Source: Planctomycetia bacterium
GTDB taxonomy: Bacteria; Planctomycetota; Planctomycetia; Pirellulales; PALSA-1355
DNA length: 32,744 nt
Reading direction: 5' to 3'
Assembly (NCBI GenBank): GCA_016200205.1
Contig: JACQFF010000149.1
Span: 1-32,744 of the forward strand
A model generated the notes under the pieces. The model saw only the letters and a list, made by a program, of their open reading frames with translations. It was not told the origin of the DNA and did not search any database. The position numbers and the translations under genes were made by a program. Of the stretch, positions 9,482 to 18,762 are shown piece by piece (position 1 is the first letter of the stretch; each line of letters begins with the position of its first letter).

Positions 9482-9510
9482 GCACCCGAAAGTTTCGCTG
9501 TGACAGTACA

Positions 9511-10866
9511 TTAGTGGGCTCCCACAACCGGGAGCGCCTCGACCGCGTCGGTCATCATGTAGCCCCGCGGGTTGGTCCTTTTGATGTACCCTTCGAATTC
9601 AGCACGAAATTTTCGGATTGCATTTTTGATCGGCCAGGCCGCCCCATCGGCCAGGCCGCAAATCGTCGTGCCAGGCATGATGCCGATCGTGTCGCCGATC
9701 TCCAACAACAAGTCCAAATCGCGCAGCCGGCCCCTGCCCGCCTTGATGCGCTCCAGCATCGACAGCGACCAGGCCGTGCCTTCGCGGCACGGCGTACATT
9801 GTCCGCAACTCTCGTGCGCAAAGAATCGGCAGCTATTGTGCAGGAAGTCGACGATCGAGACGGTCTCATCCAACACCACCACCGCCGCGGTCCCCAAACC
9901 CAAGCAGCCGACTTTTCCCGGACCGGAAAAATCGAGCGGCGTGTCGAACTCGGCTTCGGTGAGCAATCCCATGCTAATGCCGCCGGGAATGGCCGCCTTT
10001 GCCTTGCGTCCCTTCCACACCCCGCCGCCAAATTCGTCGATCAATTGGCGGCAGGTGATGCCCAGCGGCGCTTCGTAGCAGCCGGGCTTATTGACGTGAC
10101 CGCTCAAGCAGTAGAGCTTTGGGCCGTAGCTGCCCGGGTCGCGCGGATTTTTCGGATCCGAGGGCACGCCGATGCTCTTGAACCATTCGACGCCCCGCGC
10201 CGCGATTTGCGTCACGCAGCAAACGGTCTCGATATTGTTGACCACGGTCGGCTTGTGAAAAACCCCTTCGACGGCGGGAAATGGCGGCTTGATGCGCGGC
10301 CAGGCTCGCTTGCCTTCCAGGCTTTCGATCAGCCCGGTCTCTTCGCCGCAGATATAAGCAGCCGCGCCGCGATGCATGAAAATATCGAGCGAAAAGTCGC
10401 GGCCCAAGATCTTCTTGCCCAGGTATCCGGCCGCGTAGCACTCGTCGATCGCTGAGTGCATGCGGTCGTACGACAACGGGTATTCGTAGCGGATATAGAT
10501 GTAAGCCGTCGTCGCCCGGGTAGCGAAGCAGCTCAGAATAACGCCTTCCAGGATCTGGTGCGGATCTTCCTCCATCAGGATGCGGTTGTTGAACGTGCCC
10601 GGCTCGCTTTCGTCGGCGTTGATGCACATGTAGATCGGGCCGAGATGATCCTTGGGCAGGAAAGACCACTTCAGCCCGGTTGGAAATCCGGCCCCGCCGC
10701 GGCCGCGCAGATTGGTCGACTTGACCGCCTCAAGAAATCCGGAGGGGGTCGATTCCGCCAACACCTTCTTGAGCGCGCGATAGCCACCCTGGCCCTCATA
10801 CACCTTGAGCGTATGGCTGTTGGGCTTGCCGACGTTGGCCAACAAAACGGGTTCGAATTTGGGCAT
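9511..10866 (-). CDS. nuoF: NADH-quinone oxidoreductase subunit F
   Basis: LRGRGGAGFPTGLKWSF, NADESEPGTFNNRILMEEDPHQILEG, SCGQCTPCREGTAWS. Confidence 0.96.
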   Translation of the reverse strand: MPKFEPVLLANVGKPNSHTLKVYEGQGGYRALKKVLAESTPSGFLEAVKSTNLRGRGGAGFPTGLKWSFLPKDHLGPIYMCINADESEPGTFNNRILMEEDPHQILEGVILSCFATRATTAYIYIRYEYPLSYDRMHSAIDECYAAGYLGKKILGRDFSLDIFMHRGAAAYICGEETGLIESLEGKRAWPRIKPPFPAVEGVFHKPTVVNNIETVCCVTQIAARGVEWFKSIGVPSDPKNPRDPGSYGPKLYCLSGHVNKPGCYEAPLGITCRQLIDEFGGGVWKGRKAKAAIPGGISMGLLTEAEFDTPLDFSGPGKVGCLGLGTAAVVVLDETVSIVDFLHNSCRFFAHESCGQCTPCREGTAWSLSMLERIKAGRGRLRDLDLLLEIGDTIGIMPGTTICGLADGAAWPIKNAIRKFRAEFEGYIKRTNPRGYMMTDAVEALPVVGAH

Positions 10867-10901
10867 GGTCTATATTTACGTTGAACGAGCGTTCGCTCGC
10901 A

Positions 10902-11417
10902 TTACGACTTTTTTCCGTTCGCGCTGGCTCCTCGCTTGACTTCAGCCAAAAACTCGTCGGCCGATTCCTTGGTCAGGTTCTTCAACAGCGCCTTGCCGGC
11001 CAGCATGCAAGGAGCATAATCGCAGGCTCCCAGGCACTCGGCAAATTCGATCGTCAGCTTGCCGTCGGCCGTCGTTTGGCCGGGACGAACGCCCGCCACA
11101 TGGCACAGGTGGTCTAGTATCTCTTCGCCGCCGCGCAATGCGCAAGAAATCGAACGACAAACCCACGCGCGGGTTTCGCCGTGCGGCTTGTCTTGCTTGA
11201 AGAACCCGTAAAACGACAGCGTGTCTTGCACCTCGGCCGGGGCCAGGCCCAACAACTCGCCAATTTCCACCACGGCCTCCAGCGGCACGTAGCGCAACCG
11301 TTCGTTGACGACGTGCAACGCCGGCAGCGTCACCGCTTGGCGCGTTGGGTAGCGCGGAAAGTAGGCCTCGATGGCCGCAATCATCTCGTCAGTCAAAATA
11401 CGATCGGCAGTGGCCAT
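10902..11417 (-). CDS. nuoE: NADH-quinone oxidoreductase subunit E (2Fe-2S)
   Basis: AEVQDTLSFYGFFKQDKPHGETRAWVCRSISC...ECLGACDYAPCML. Confidence 0.95.
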   Translation of the reverse strand: MATADRILTDEMIAAIEAYFPRYPTRQAVTLPALHVVNERLRYVPLEAVVEIGELLGLAPAEVQDTLSFYGFFKQDKPHGETRAWVCRSISCALRGGEEILDHLCHVAGVRPGQTTADGKLTIEFAECLGACDYAPCMLAGKALLKNLTKESADEFLAEVKRGASANGKKS

Positions 11418-11429
11418 CGGAAAAATCGT

Positions 11430-12656
11430 CTAACGGTCCAGTTCGGCGGCGATAATGTTCAAACTTCCCAACACGGCCACCACGTCGCTGAGCGTGTGAC
11501 CGCGAATCAGTTTCGGGAAGAGCGCAAAGTGAATGAACGATGGCGGGCGGCAGCGGGCTCGATAGGCCACGTCCGTGCCGTCGCCCACCAAATAAAAACC
11601 CAGTTCGCCGTTGGGCGACTCAATGGCCCCGTACACTTCCTCGTTGGGCACCGGAAAGCCGCGATTGGCCATCACCAACTCGAAATGAGAAATCGTGCCC
11701 TCAATCGTGGAATAAACCTCCCGCTTGGTCGGCAGCGCGGTGCGCTCGTCGATGTCGACGTCGACCGGGCCCGCGGGCAAATTCTCCAAAGCCTGCTCGA
11801 CGATTTTCAAGCTCTCGCGCATCTCGGCCATTCGCACCAAATAGCGGGCAAAGCAATCGCCGGCCGTGGCGCAGCAAACTTGAAAATCAAAATCCTGGTA
11901 AGCCAGATACGGCTCGTCCTTGCGCAAGTCGCGAGTGACGCCGCTGGCGCGGGCGATCGGTCCAGTGGCACTGGAGTTGATCGCGTCGGCTTTCGATAGC
12001 ACACCCACGTTTCGCGTGCGATCGACGAAGATCCGGTTGCGATTGAGCAGCCGGTCCATGTCGTCGAGCGTTTTGGGGAAATTGCGGACGAAAGTACGAA
12101 TTTTTTCGAGCACCAGCGGCGTGGTGTCGTACATCACCCCGCCCACGCGCGTATAGCTATTGGTAAAGCGGGCCCCGCAGAGCGTCTCGAAAATATCGTA
12201 CAACACTTCCCGCTGATAGAAGGCATAGAGAAAGTACGTAAACGCGCCGGTGTCGAGTCCCACGGCGCCGTTGCACAGCAAGTGATCGCTGATCCGGGAA
12301 AGCTCGGCCAGAATCGTCCGTAGATATTTGCAGCGTGGCGTGATCTCCAGCCCCAGCAATTTCTCCACCGCCCCGTGCCAGGCGATGTTATTGGCCAGCG
12401 GCGAGATGTAGTTCATGCGGTCGGTGACCGTCACGTATTGGTTGTAGTTGAGATGCTCGCCAATCTTCTCGAAGCCCGAGTGCAGATAGCCGATGTCGGG
12501 AATCGCATCGACGACTCGCTCGCCATCGAGCAACAGCACGATGCGCAGCGTGGTGTGCGTGGCCGGATGCTGCGGACCGAAGTTCAAGGTCCACAAATAA
12601 TCGCGGGCCTCGGCCTTCGCGAGATCTTCGACAGTTCTGGCGGCAACTAACGGCAT
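11430..12656 (-). CDS. nuoD: NADH-quinone oxidoreductase subunit D
   Basis: NFGPQHPATHTTLRIVLLLDGERVVDAIPDIGYLHSGFEKIGEHLNYNQYVTVTDRMNY. Confidence 0.96.
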   Translation of the reverse strand: MPLVAARTVEDLAKAEARDYLWTLNFGPQHPATHTTLRIVLLLDGERVVDAIPDIGYLHSGFEKIGEHLNYNQYVTVTDRMNYISPLANNIAWHGAVEKLLGLEITPRCKYLRTILAELSRISDHLLCNGAVGLDTGAFTYFLYAFYQREVLYDIFETLCGARFTNSYTRVGGVMYDTTPLVLEKIRTFVRNFPKTLDDMDRLLNRNRIFVDRTRNVGVLSKADAINSSATGPIARASGVTRDLRKDEPYLAYQDFDFQVCCATAGDCFARYLVRMAEMRESLKIVEQALENLPAGPVDVDIDERTALPTKREVYSTIEGTISHFELVMANRGFPVPNEEVYGAIESPNGELGFYLVGDGTDVAYRARCRPPSFIHFALFPKLIRGHTLSDVVAVLGSLNIIAAELDR

Positions 12657-12693
12657 GTCAACTCTCGGCGGGTTCGCAACCTCTGAGCCTCCG

Positions 12694-13239
12694 TCAACTT
12701 TCGGCTCTGTACAGCACGGAAAAATTATGGCGTTCGCCGCGGCCTTGCAACGGGTAGTCCTTGCGCAGCGGAAAGGCCGTGAATTCGTCGGGCATCAGAA
12801 TCCGCCGCAGATCCGGATGGCCTTCGAAACGGATGCCAAACATATCCCACACCTCGCGCTCCATCCAATTCGCCCCCGCCCACAGCGGCACGACCGACGG
12901 CACGCTCAAGAGAGGCTCGTTGACGAACGTGCGGACCGTAATCCGCTCGTTGCTCTCGGTGGCACAGAGCAGGTACACCAGCCCAAAGCGATCCTCCGCG
13001 CCGCGGTAGCTCAAGTAGTCGACGCACGTCATGTCGACCAGCAGGTCGAAGCCGAGGTCGTCGCGCAAAAACCGCAGCACCGCGTAGATTTCGTCGCACG
13101 GAACCACGGCGCGCGCGTCGGCGCGAAACTCACTCCACGTAATGGAGGGAAAAGCCGAACTGAGAGCTGTTTTCGTTTGAGGCTCAATCATTCCCGGTTC
13201 ATGCGCCCGTGAGGGCCGCTTCGGCGCGGCGCGGCTCAC
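12694..13239 (-). CDS. nuoC: NADH-quinone oxidoreductase subunit C
   Basis: [15 protein letters not shown]...[43 protein letters not shown]. Start is GTG 13239 or ATG 13191. Confidence 0.93.
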   Translation of the reverse strand: MSRAAPKRPSRAHEPGMIEPQTKTALSSAFPSITWSEFRADARAVVPCDEIYAVLRFLRDDLGFDLLVDMTCVDYLSYRGAEDRFGLVYLLCATESNERITVRTFVNEPLLSVPSVVPLWAGANWMEREVWDMFGIRFEGHPDLRRILMPDEFTAFPLRKDYPLQGRGERHNFSVLYRAES

Positions 13240-13817
13240 TCTATCCGAACACCTTGCGGCAAATGGCTCACGCCGCGCGGCAATGTAATCACCGGCAACT
13301 CGACCAGGGCCCGCTTCGGCTCCTGCCGCGATCGGGTCGTAAACTCACGCCCGCCGACCGTTCCTTCGCGCTGAATCTTGTCTTGCAGATCGATGATCGA
13401 TTGAATCAACTGCTCCGGCCGCGGCGGGCAACCCGGCACGTACATGTCGACCGGCAGGAAACGGTCGATCCCCTGCACGACGCTATACGTGTCGAACACG
13501 CCGCCCGTCGACGCGCAAGCGCCCATCGAGATGCACCACTTCGGTTCGTGCATCTGTTGCCAAATACGCTGCAACACGGGCAACATCTTCATCACCACGC
13601 GGCCCGCCACGATCATCAAATCGCACTGCCGAGGGCTGAAACGAAACACCTCGGCGCCAAAACGGGCCAGGTCGTGGCGGCTGGCGCCGGTGGCCATCAA
13701 CTCGATGCCGCAGCAGGCAGTGGCAAACGGCATCGGCCAGAGACTGTTCTTGCGGCACCAACTGGCCAATTCGTCGAGCTTGCTGACGACCACGTTTTCA
13801 GGCAGTTCTATCGCCAT
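13236..13817 (-). CDS. nuoB: NADH-quinone oxidoreductase subunit B
   Basis: [23 protein letters not shown]...[35 protein letters not shown]; start [11 protein letters not shown] at 13817. Confidence 0.95.
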   Translation of the reverse strand: MAIELPENVVVSKLDELASWCRKNSLWPMPFATACCGIELMATGASRHDLARFGAEVFRFSPRQCDLMIVAGRVVMKMLPVLQRIWQQMHEPKWCISMGACASTGGVFDTYSVVQGIDRFLPVDMYVPGCPPRPEQLIQSIIDLQDKIQREGTVGGREFTTRSRQEPKRALVELPVITLPRGVSHLPQGVRIE

Positions 13818-14206
13818 CGGAAAACCCCTTTCCGCCAGGCGTAGACAAATCCGGCTGCCAACAACAGCACGAATGAGAGCACTTCGAAAAACACCAAACC
13901 GCGGCTGGCCACCCATTGCTCGGCCACTGCGCGATCGATTCCCTGCGGATTCCGGCTGGCCACCGCCCAGGGATAGAGAAACAGCAGTTCGACGTCGAAA
14001 ACCAAAAAGGCGATCGCAACCAGATAAAACCGTACGTCGAATCGGCGTCGCGCGTCATGAATCGGGTCCATGCCGCTCTCGTACGGCATTTCCTTGACCC
14101 GACCGGCTTTGTGCGGACCCACCAGCGAGCCGACTCGCACCATCGCGACCGCGACGGCCGTGGCACAAACGGCGAACAGGAAAAGAGGAAGGACGGCTTG
14201 TTCCAT
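13808..14206 (-). CDS. nuoA: NADH-quinone oxidoreductase subunit A
   Basis: [13 protein letters not shown]...[42 protein letters not shown]; start at 14206 preferred over the ORF start at 14293. Confidence 0.94.
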   Translation of the reverse strand: MEQAVLPLFLFAVCATAVAVAMVRVGSLVGPHKAGRVKEMPYESGMDPIHDARRRFDVRFYLVAIAFLVFDVELLFLYPWAVASRNPQGIDRAVAEQWVASRGLVFFEVLSFVLLLAAGFVYAWRKGVFRWR

Positions 14207-14232
14207 GAGCGGCTCGCGGCCAAAAATACGCA

Positions 14233-14254
14233 CTTTGTGAATCTTGTCACAAAG
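14233..14254. promoter_or_regulatory. CRP/FNR-family-type palindrome upstream of nuoA
   Basis: CTTTGTGA-ATCTTG-TCACAAAG: perfect 8-bp inverted repeat containing TGTGA-N6-TCACA, starting 27 nt upstream of the nuoA ATG. Confidence 0.5.
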
Positions 14255-14267
14255 TAGGTCGTAATAA

Positions 14268-14286
14268 AAGACCCATTTCGGGTCTT
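14268..14286 (-). terminator. Terminator/attenuator-like hairpin in the nuo leader
   Basis: AAGACCC-ATTTC-GGGTCTT (7-bp perfect arms); on the minus strand it is followed by TTATTA, giving a run of four T's. Confidence 0.35.
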
Positions 14287-14298
14287 GCTGCATTCAAA

Positions 14299-14327
14299 AT
14301 CCTATCGACCCCGCCCGGCCCGGTCAA
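14299..14327 (-). promoter_or_regulatory. Candidate sigma70-type promoter for the nuo operon
   Basis: Minus strand TTGACC (14327-14322), 17-nt spacer, TAGGAT (14304-14299), about 93 nt upstream of the nuoA ATG. Confidence 0.5.
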
Positions 14328-14616
14328 GCGGAGGGTCTCGGTTGCGGGAAATCGGCATGGGTTGGCAAAATCTGTGGCCCAACCACGGTTGGGGGACGGA
14401 ACGACGCGAAAACTCCGGGAAGGGCGAAATCCACGCCAAGGGGAATATCATCCGGGTGCAAGTGCTCCCCGATCAGGCAGCCGCATTCAATCGTGACGCG
14501 GTGAATCAAGGATTTCGTTAGTAGCCGATTGCCGGACAGCGGCGTTATGATGACGCTGGGCCGCGAGGCGACTCCTCGCTCAACAAGCATACTTCTTCTG
14601 CCGCGCCGCTGCCGCC

Positions 14617-15810
14617 ATGACTTTGGACCTGGTCAAAACGCTGAGCGACCTGGTGGCACTCGCCAGCGTCAATCCGATGGGCCGGGCCGTCAGCGGTCCC
14701 GAGTATCTCGAGTATCGCGTTACCGATTATCTCGAACAGCTTTTCAAAAAACTCGCCCTGCCGTACCAGCGTCAGACGGTCGAGCCAAAGCGCGACAACA
14801 TCGTGGCCCGGGTCGACGGCGAAGTGCCCCCGAGCGAAGGCGGGCCGCTGGTGCTGTTCGAAGCTCATCAAGACACCGTGCCCGTGGTGGGCATGACCAT
14901 CGAACCTTGGACCCCCACGGTGCGCGACGGTCGCCTCTATGGTCGAGGAGCGTGCGACATCAAAGGCGGCTTGACGGCCATGTTGGGCGCCGTCGCCCGC
15001 TTGGCTCAAGAGCGACCGCCGGGCATGCCCACCATCGTGATGGCCTGCAGCGTGAATGAAGAACACGGTTATAGCGGCGCCACTGCACTCACCAGGCTCT
15101 GGTCGCAACCCGGCTCGATCATTGCCCGGCAACCCGATGCGGCGATTGTCGCCGAGCCGACAGAACTGCAAGTGGTGGTAGCCCACAAAGGCGTCGTCCG
15201 CTGGCGATGTCACGCGCACGGCCGAGCTGCCCATAGTTCGCAGCCTCATCTGGGCGTAAATGCGATCTTCAAAATGAGCCGCCTATTGAACTCGCTAGAG
15301 CGCTACCAGAGCGAAGCGGTGTCTCGCTTGGGGCAACATGCCCTCTGCGGGCAGCCCACTTTGAGCGTGGGCACGATCAGCGGCGGACTGAGCGTCAACA
15401 CCGTGCCCGACGGCTGCACGATCGAAATCGATCGTCGGCTGATTCCCGGCGAAAAGCCGGCCGAGGCGTACCGGCACGTGCTCGATTTCATCGAGTCCGA
15501 AATCGGGGCCGACCCCGCGATCGAGCACGAACCGCCGTTTTTGATCGGCGTTGGACTTTCGGACGAGGCCAACGGCCCGCTAGCAGAGCGAATGGTGGCC
15601 GCGGCCCGCGAAGCACGGATCCCCTGCGACAAGGTCGGCGTGCCTTATGGCACGAACGCCGCCGCGATTGGCGCCGCTGGAGTGCCGTCGATCGTGTTTG
15701 GTCCCGGCTCGATCGATCAAGCCCACACGGCGGATGAATGGCTGGCGCTGGACCAATTGGCCCGAGCCAGCGAAGCGTTGTATCGGTTTGGGCGCACGGG
15801 GCTCAAATGA
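14617..15810 (+). CDS. M20-family metallopeptidase (ArgE/DapE-like)
   Basis: LFEAHQDTVPV, YGRGACDIKGGLTAM, CSVNEEHGYSGA, HGRAAHSSQPHLGVNAI; C-terminal GVPSIVFGPGSIDQAHTADEWL. Confidence 0.9.
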   Translation: MTLDLVKTLSDLVALASVNPMGRAVSGPEYLEYRVTDYLEQLFKKLALPYQRQTVEPKRDNIVARVDGEVPPSEGGPLVLFEAHQDTVPVVGMTIEPWTPTVRDGRLYGRGACDIKGGLTAMLGAVARLAQERPPGMPTIVMACSVNEEHGYSGATALTRLWSQPGSIIARQPDAAIVAEPTELQVVVAHKGVVRWRCHAHGRAAHSSQPHLGVNAIFKMSRLLNSLERYQSEAVSRLGQHALCGQPTLSVGTISGGLSVNTVPDGCTIEIDRRLIPGEKPAEAYRHVLDFIESEIGADPAIEHEPPFLIGVGLSDEANGPLAERMVAAAREARIPCDKVGVPYGTNAAAIGAAGVPSIVFGPGSIDQAHTADEWLALDQLARASEALYRFGRTGLK

Positions 15811-15865
15811 CGAGCGCGTGGTGCGGAAGTCGCCTCTCCCCACACGTCCAGCCGGTACGTGCCGA

Positions 15866-16192
15866 CTAAAACGTGTCGAGGAGGAAGTGATACCCACTGT
15901 GATACAACGCCCCTTCGGGATACATGTTGTGCCACTGTTTGTTGTAGACCGGAACGCGCATTTCCGGCGGATAGCGGTGGTACAGATCGTTGGAACTCTG
16001 GTAGTACTCGCTCGACCAGAAATTTTGCGGGTAGTAGACGTACGGGTAGTGGTACAGACGGTTCCAATCGCGGGTACTGTAAGAGCCACCCCATTGACGA
16101 CCAAAAGCCTGTTGGGCCTGGGCCTGGTCAGCCGACAGAATCGCCCCCAAACCCGCCGCGCAAGCAAGCGCAAGCATGGTCCGGCGGATCAT
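15866..16192 (-). CDS. Small secreted Tyr-rich protein of unknown function
   Basis: Signal peptide MIRRTMLALACAAGLGAILSADQAQA followed by an 82-aa segment rich in Y/W/H (YHYPYVYYPQNFW...YHRYPPEMRVPVYNKQWHNMYPEGALYHSGYHFLLDTF). Confidence 0.8.
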   Translation of the reverse strand: MIRRTMLALACAAGLGAILSADQAQAQQAFGRQWGGSYSTRDWNRLYHYPYVYYPQNFWSSEYYQSSNDLYHRYPPEMRVPVYNKQWHNMYPEGALYHSGYHFLLDTF

Positions 16193-16264
16193 CGAGATTC
16201 CCCCCTTAAGTGATGCCAGAAGAACGACCCGAAGCGCGGCCATACGGGGAGCCGCAACGTGCGG

Positions 16265-16293
16265 GTGCCGGGTCTACAAATACCCATCGGCAC
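16265..16293. terminator. Hairpin downstream of the MBL-fold gene
   Basis: GTGCCGGGT-ctacaaat-ACCcatCGGCAC; between the 3' end of the 16450-17232 gene and the next minus-strand gene; no T-tract. Confidence 0.3.
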
Positions 16294-16449
16294 GCGTCAT
16301 AACCGGTATTGAGGGAATATCCGGCAGGACCGACAAGGTTTCGGACGCCGCTCGAAGAACAAGCCGCCACGAAAGTTCCCATTCGATAACCAGCCCAGCC
16401 GCGGCTGCTAGCATCGACAACGAGCGATCAGGCTCGAGGTTTCGCGACC

Positions 16450-17232
16450 TTACTGCGGCATCTTGCCGGCGGCCAGTTCCTTGTCCCATTCGTCCATCAG
16501 CGGCCAGTCGATGGCACAGGTGCCAAAGTCGGCCATGTGCAGATAGCCGTTCAGCCGGGCGATTGCCGCGTCCAACAGCGCGTTGTTCTTGCGGAAGATC
16601 GGCCCGTGGCTGGGCAGCAGCCACGCGACGTCGCTGGCACGAATGCGTTTGAGCGATTTGATGAACGCCGGAATATCACTGCCGTGATGGGCGTCGATCG
16701 CGCCGACGCAGCCATCGCGGTAAATGTTGTCTCCACTGAACAACAGGTTGCCCAGCCGGAACGAGAGCTGGCTGTCGGTGTGCCCCGGCGTGTGCCAGAC
16801 CTCGAGCTCCAGATTGCCAACGCGAATCGTGTCGCCGTCATCGACCAGCTCATCGAGTTTGACCGGCGGCATCTCCAGGTGAATGTCCTGGGCCGCAATT
16901 TCGGCGAAGGTTTTGATTCGATCACCTTTGGCGAGTGGCTCGGCCGCCAAGCGGTGACCGGTGATTTTGGTTTTGAGCAGTTGGTGGATTTTGGCTAAAC
17001 CCTGGATGTGATCGACGTCGGCGTGCGTGGCGATCAGCGTTTTGCAGTTGGACAGCGGAAAATCGAGCTGCCGAATCAATTCAACGATTTCATCGACGGT
17101 CTCGTCGTAGCCGACATCGATCAGCAGCCAGTCCGGGCCGTCGAAGATAAGATAGACGTTGCAACCCAGCCGCTGCCCCGCCTGAACATTCATTTCGATC
17201 ACGTGCGGGAAGACCGGCTTCCGCTGGAGCAT
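16450..17232 (-). CDS. MBL-fold metallo-hydrolase
   Basis: [40 protein letters not shown]; start [11 protein letters not shown] at 17232. Confidence 0.88.
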   Translation of the reverse strand: MLQRKPVFPHVIEMNVQAGQRLGCNVYLIFDGPDWLLIDVGYDETVDEIVELIRQLDFPLSNCKTLIATHADVDHIQGLAKIHQLLKTKITGHRLAAEPLAKGDRIKTFAEIAAQDIHLEMPPVKLDELVDDGDTIRVGNLELEVWHTPGHTDSQLSFRLGNLLFSGDNIYRDGCVGAIDAHHGSDIPAFIKSLKRIRASDVAWLLPSHGPIFRKNNALLDAAIARLNGYLHMADFGTCAIDWPLMDEWDKELAAGKMPQ

Positions 17233-17349
17233 CGTTCGAATCCTTCCTAAACATTGGCAAAAGAGCGGCAAATCGAGCAGCAGAATTCTAAAGGGAGCTT
17301 TCCAGACCGGCAAGCACCCGAAGTTGGCCATGCCATCGGCGATCGTTCC

Positions 17350-18240
17350 CTAGCCGGGAGCTGTCTCGGCACGTTCGGCACGTTCCGTCGCCACAATTGC
17401 CGCCAAACCCTCGTGATACGAGGGGTATTGGAGCGTCACGCCTAATTCGGCCAGCATGCGGGCGCTGCGCGCGCGTTTATCGGAAGCGGCCCGCACGCTG
17501 GCCGGAGCATCGGGCGGGGGCGGAGCGAATTTCGGCGGCGGCGCACCCAGCAGCCGTGCCAGCTCTTCATAATACGCTCTCCGCTGGACCGGATGGCCGT
17601 CCGAAACCACATACGTTCGCGGCGGCTTCGCCCGTTCGGCGGCGGCCAAGACTACCGACGCGGCGTCATCCACGTGAATCAAATTCAAATACCGATGCTG
17701 CGGCGCGGCGATAGGTTGGTTGAGGCGGATTTCGGCGGCATTGGGAATCCTCCCCGCGCCATACAGTCCGGCCAGCCGCAAAACAATTCCACGACTTCCC
17801 AAGCGGTGCGCCGCCAAAACCCGTTCGGCGGCCAGACAGGCCAGTCCGCCATTGCGCTCGGGCTGGCACGGCGAGTCCTCGTCAACCCATTCGCCCTGGG
17901 ACTGCGCATACACACCCGTCGAACTGATGTAGATGAGTTTCCCAATCCCGGCCGGCAAAGCATCGAGCACCGATTCGAGCCCGCTTGCGAAGACCTCGTG
18001 AATCGAGACTCCGGCGTGGCGATCGTAGCCGACGGCGTAGAGCACCGTCTCGGCGGCGGGCAAATTGACCAGACTTCGCGGACGAACGACGTCGGCGATG
18101 ATCGGCGTGTAACCTTGTTTGGCAAACGATCGGGCGTGGTCGCTGTCGCGGGTGACGACGAAAACCTGATCGCCCGCGTCGCGCCAGCGGTCGGCGACGC
18201 GGCGCCCCAAATATCCGCAGCCGAAGATTAATTTCGACAT
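17350..18240 (-). CDS. NAD-dependent epimerase/dehydratase (SDR family)
   Basis: MSKLIFGCGYLGRRVADRW Rossmann start, IYISSTGVYAQSQGEWVDEDSPCQP, LRLAGLYGAGR, NLIHVDDAASVVL. Confidence 0.87.
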   Translation of the reverse strand: MSKLIFGCGYLGRRVADRWRDAGDQVFVVTRDSDHARSFAKQGYTPIIADVVRPRSLVNLPAAETVLYAVGYDRHAGVSIHEVFASGLESVLDALPAGIGKLIYISSTGVYAQSQGEWVDEDSPCQPERNGGLACLAAERVLAAHRLGSRGIVLRLAGLYGAGRIPNAAEIRLNQPIAAPQHRYLNLIHVDDAASVVLAAAERAKPPRTYVVSDGHPVQRRAYYEELARLLGAPPPKFAPPPPDAPASVRAASDKRARSARMLAELGVTLQYPSYHEGLAAIVATERAERAETAPG

Positions 18241-18246
18241 CGCGTA

Positions 18247-18726
18247 TCAGTCCAAACCGCGCAGTGGCTCTTCGAGGGCCTGGGGATTTGTCCGCAGCGT
18301 TTCCAAATAGGCGGTCAGCAGAATCTGCGCGGCCAGCTTATCGAGCCGAGCTTTGCGTTTTTTCTTGCTCAATTGCGCTTCGGCCAAAACCAGTTGTGCA
18401 TCATGCGTGGTAAATCGCTCATCGAAATATTCTACTGGCACTCCCGTCGTTTTGGTCAACCACCCGCCAAAACGGCGGGCTTCAGCCGACTTGGCACTCT
18501 CGCCGCCGTGCAAATGCACCGGCAAGCCGACGACAAATCGCGTGATTTGTTCCTCTTGGACCAGCCGCTCGAACCGCTTTCGATCCGCCTCTTCGCCGCG
18601 TCGCTGAAAAGTTTCGTAAGGGCTGGCAATCGTCTGATTGGCGTCGGAAATGGCGATCCCGATGCGCACCGTGCCAAAATCAATGCCCGCGATTCTTCCC
18701 GGCGGACGATTCTCGCTCGATTGCAC
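18247..18726 (-). CDS. ruvX: Holliday junction resolvase-like RuvX/YqgF
   Basis: AGIDFGTVRIGIAISD, FVVGLPVHLHGGESAKSAEARRFGGWL, YFDERFTTHDAQ, KLAAQILLTAYLE. Confidence 0.88.
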   Translation of the reverse strand: MQSSENRPPGRIAGIDFGTVRIGIAISDANQTIASPYETFQRRGEEADRKRFERLVQEEQITRFVVGLPVHLHGGESAKSAEARRFGGWLTKTTGVPVEYFDERFTTHDAQLVLAEAQLSKKKRKARLDKLAAQILLTAYLETLRTNPQALEEPLRGLD

Positions 18727-18762
18727 GTTCGAAAGCTCACGGGGCCCCAGTGGAATTCTTGA

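Noticed and set aside
10883-10896. CGAGCG-TT-CGCTCG hairpin in the nuoE-nuoF gap
   Set aside because: Short stem in a 35-nt gap without a T-tract; could be chance in GC-rich DNA.
14378-14393. CCCAACC-AC-GGTTGGG palindrome between nuoA and the M20 peptidase gene
   Set aside because: Perfect but short 7-bp arms with a 2-nt spacer; no supporting context beyond the intergenic location.
14324-14590. 88-aa minus-strand ORF upstream of nuoA (MLVERGVASRPSV...)
   Set aside because: No recognisable domain, and it overlaps the best nuo promoter candidate and an equally uninformative plus-strand ORF.
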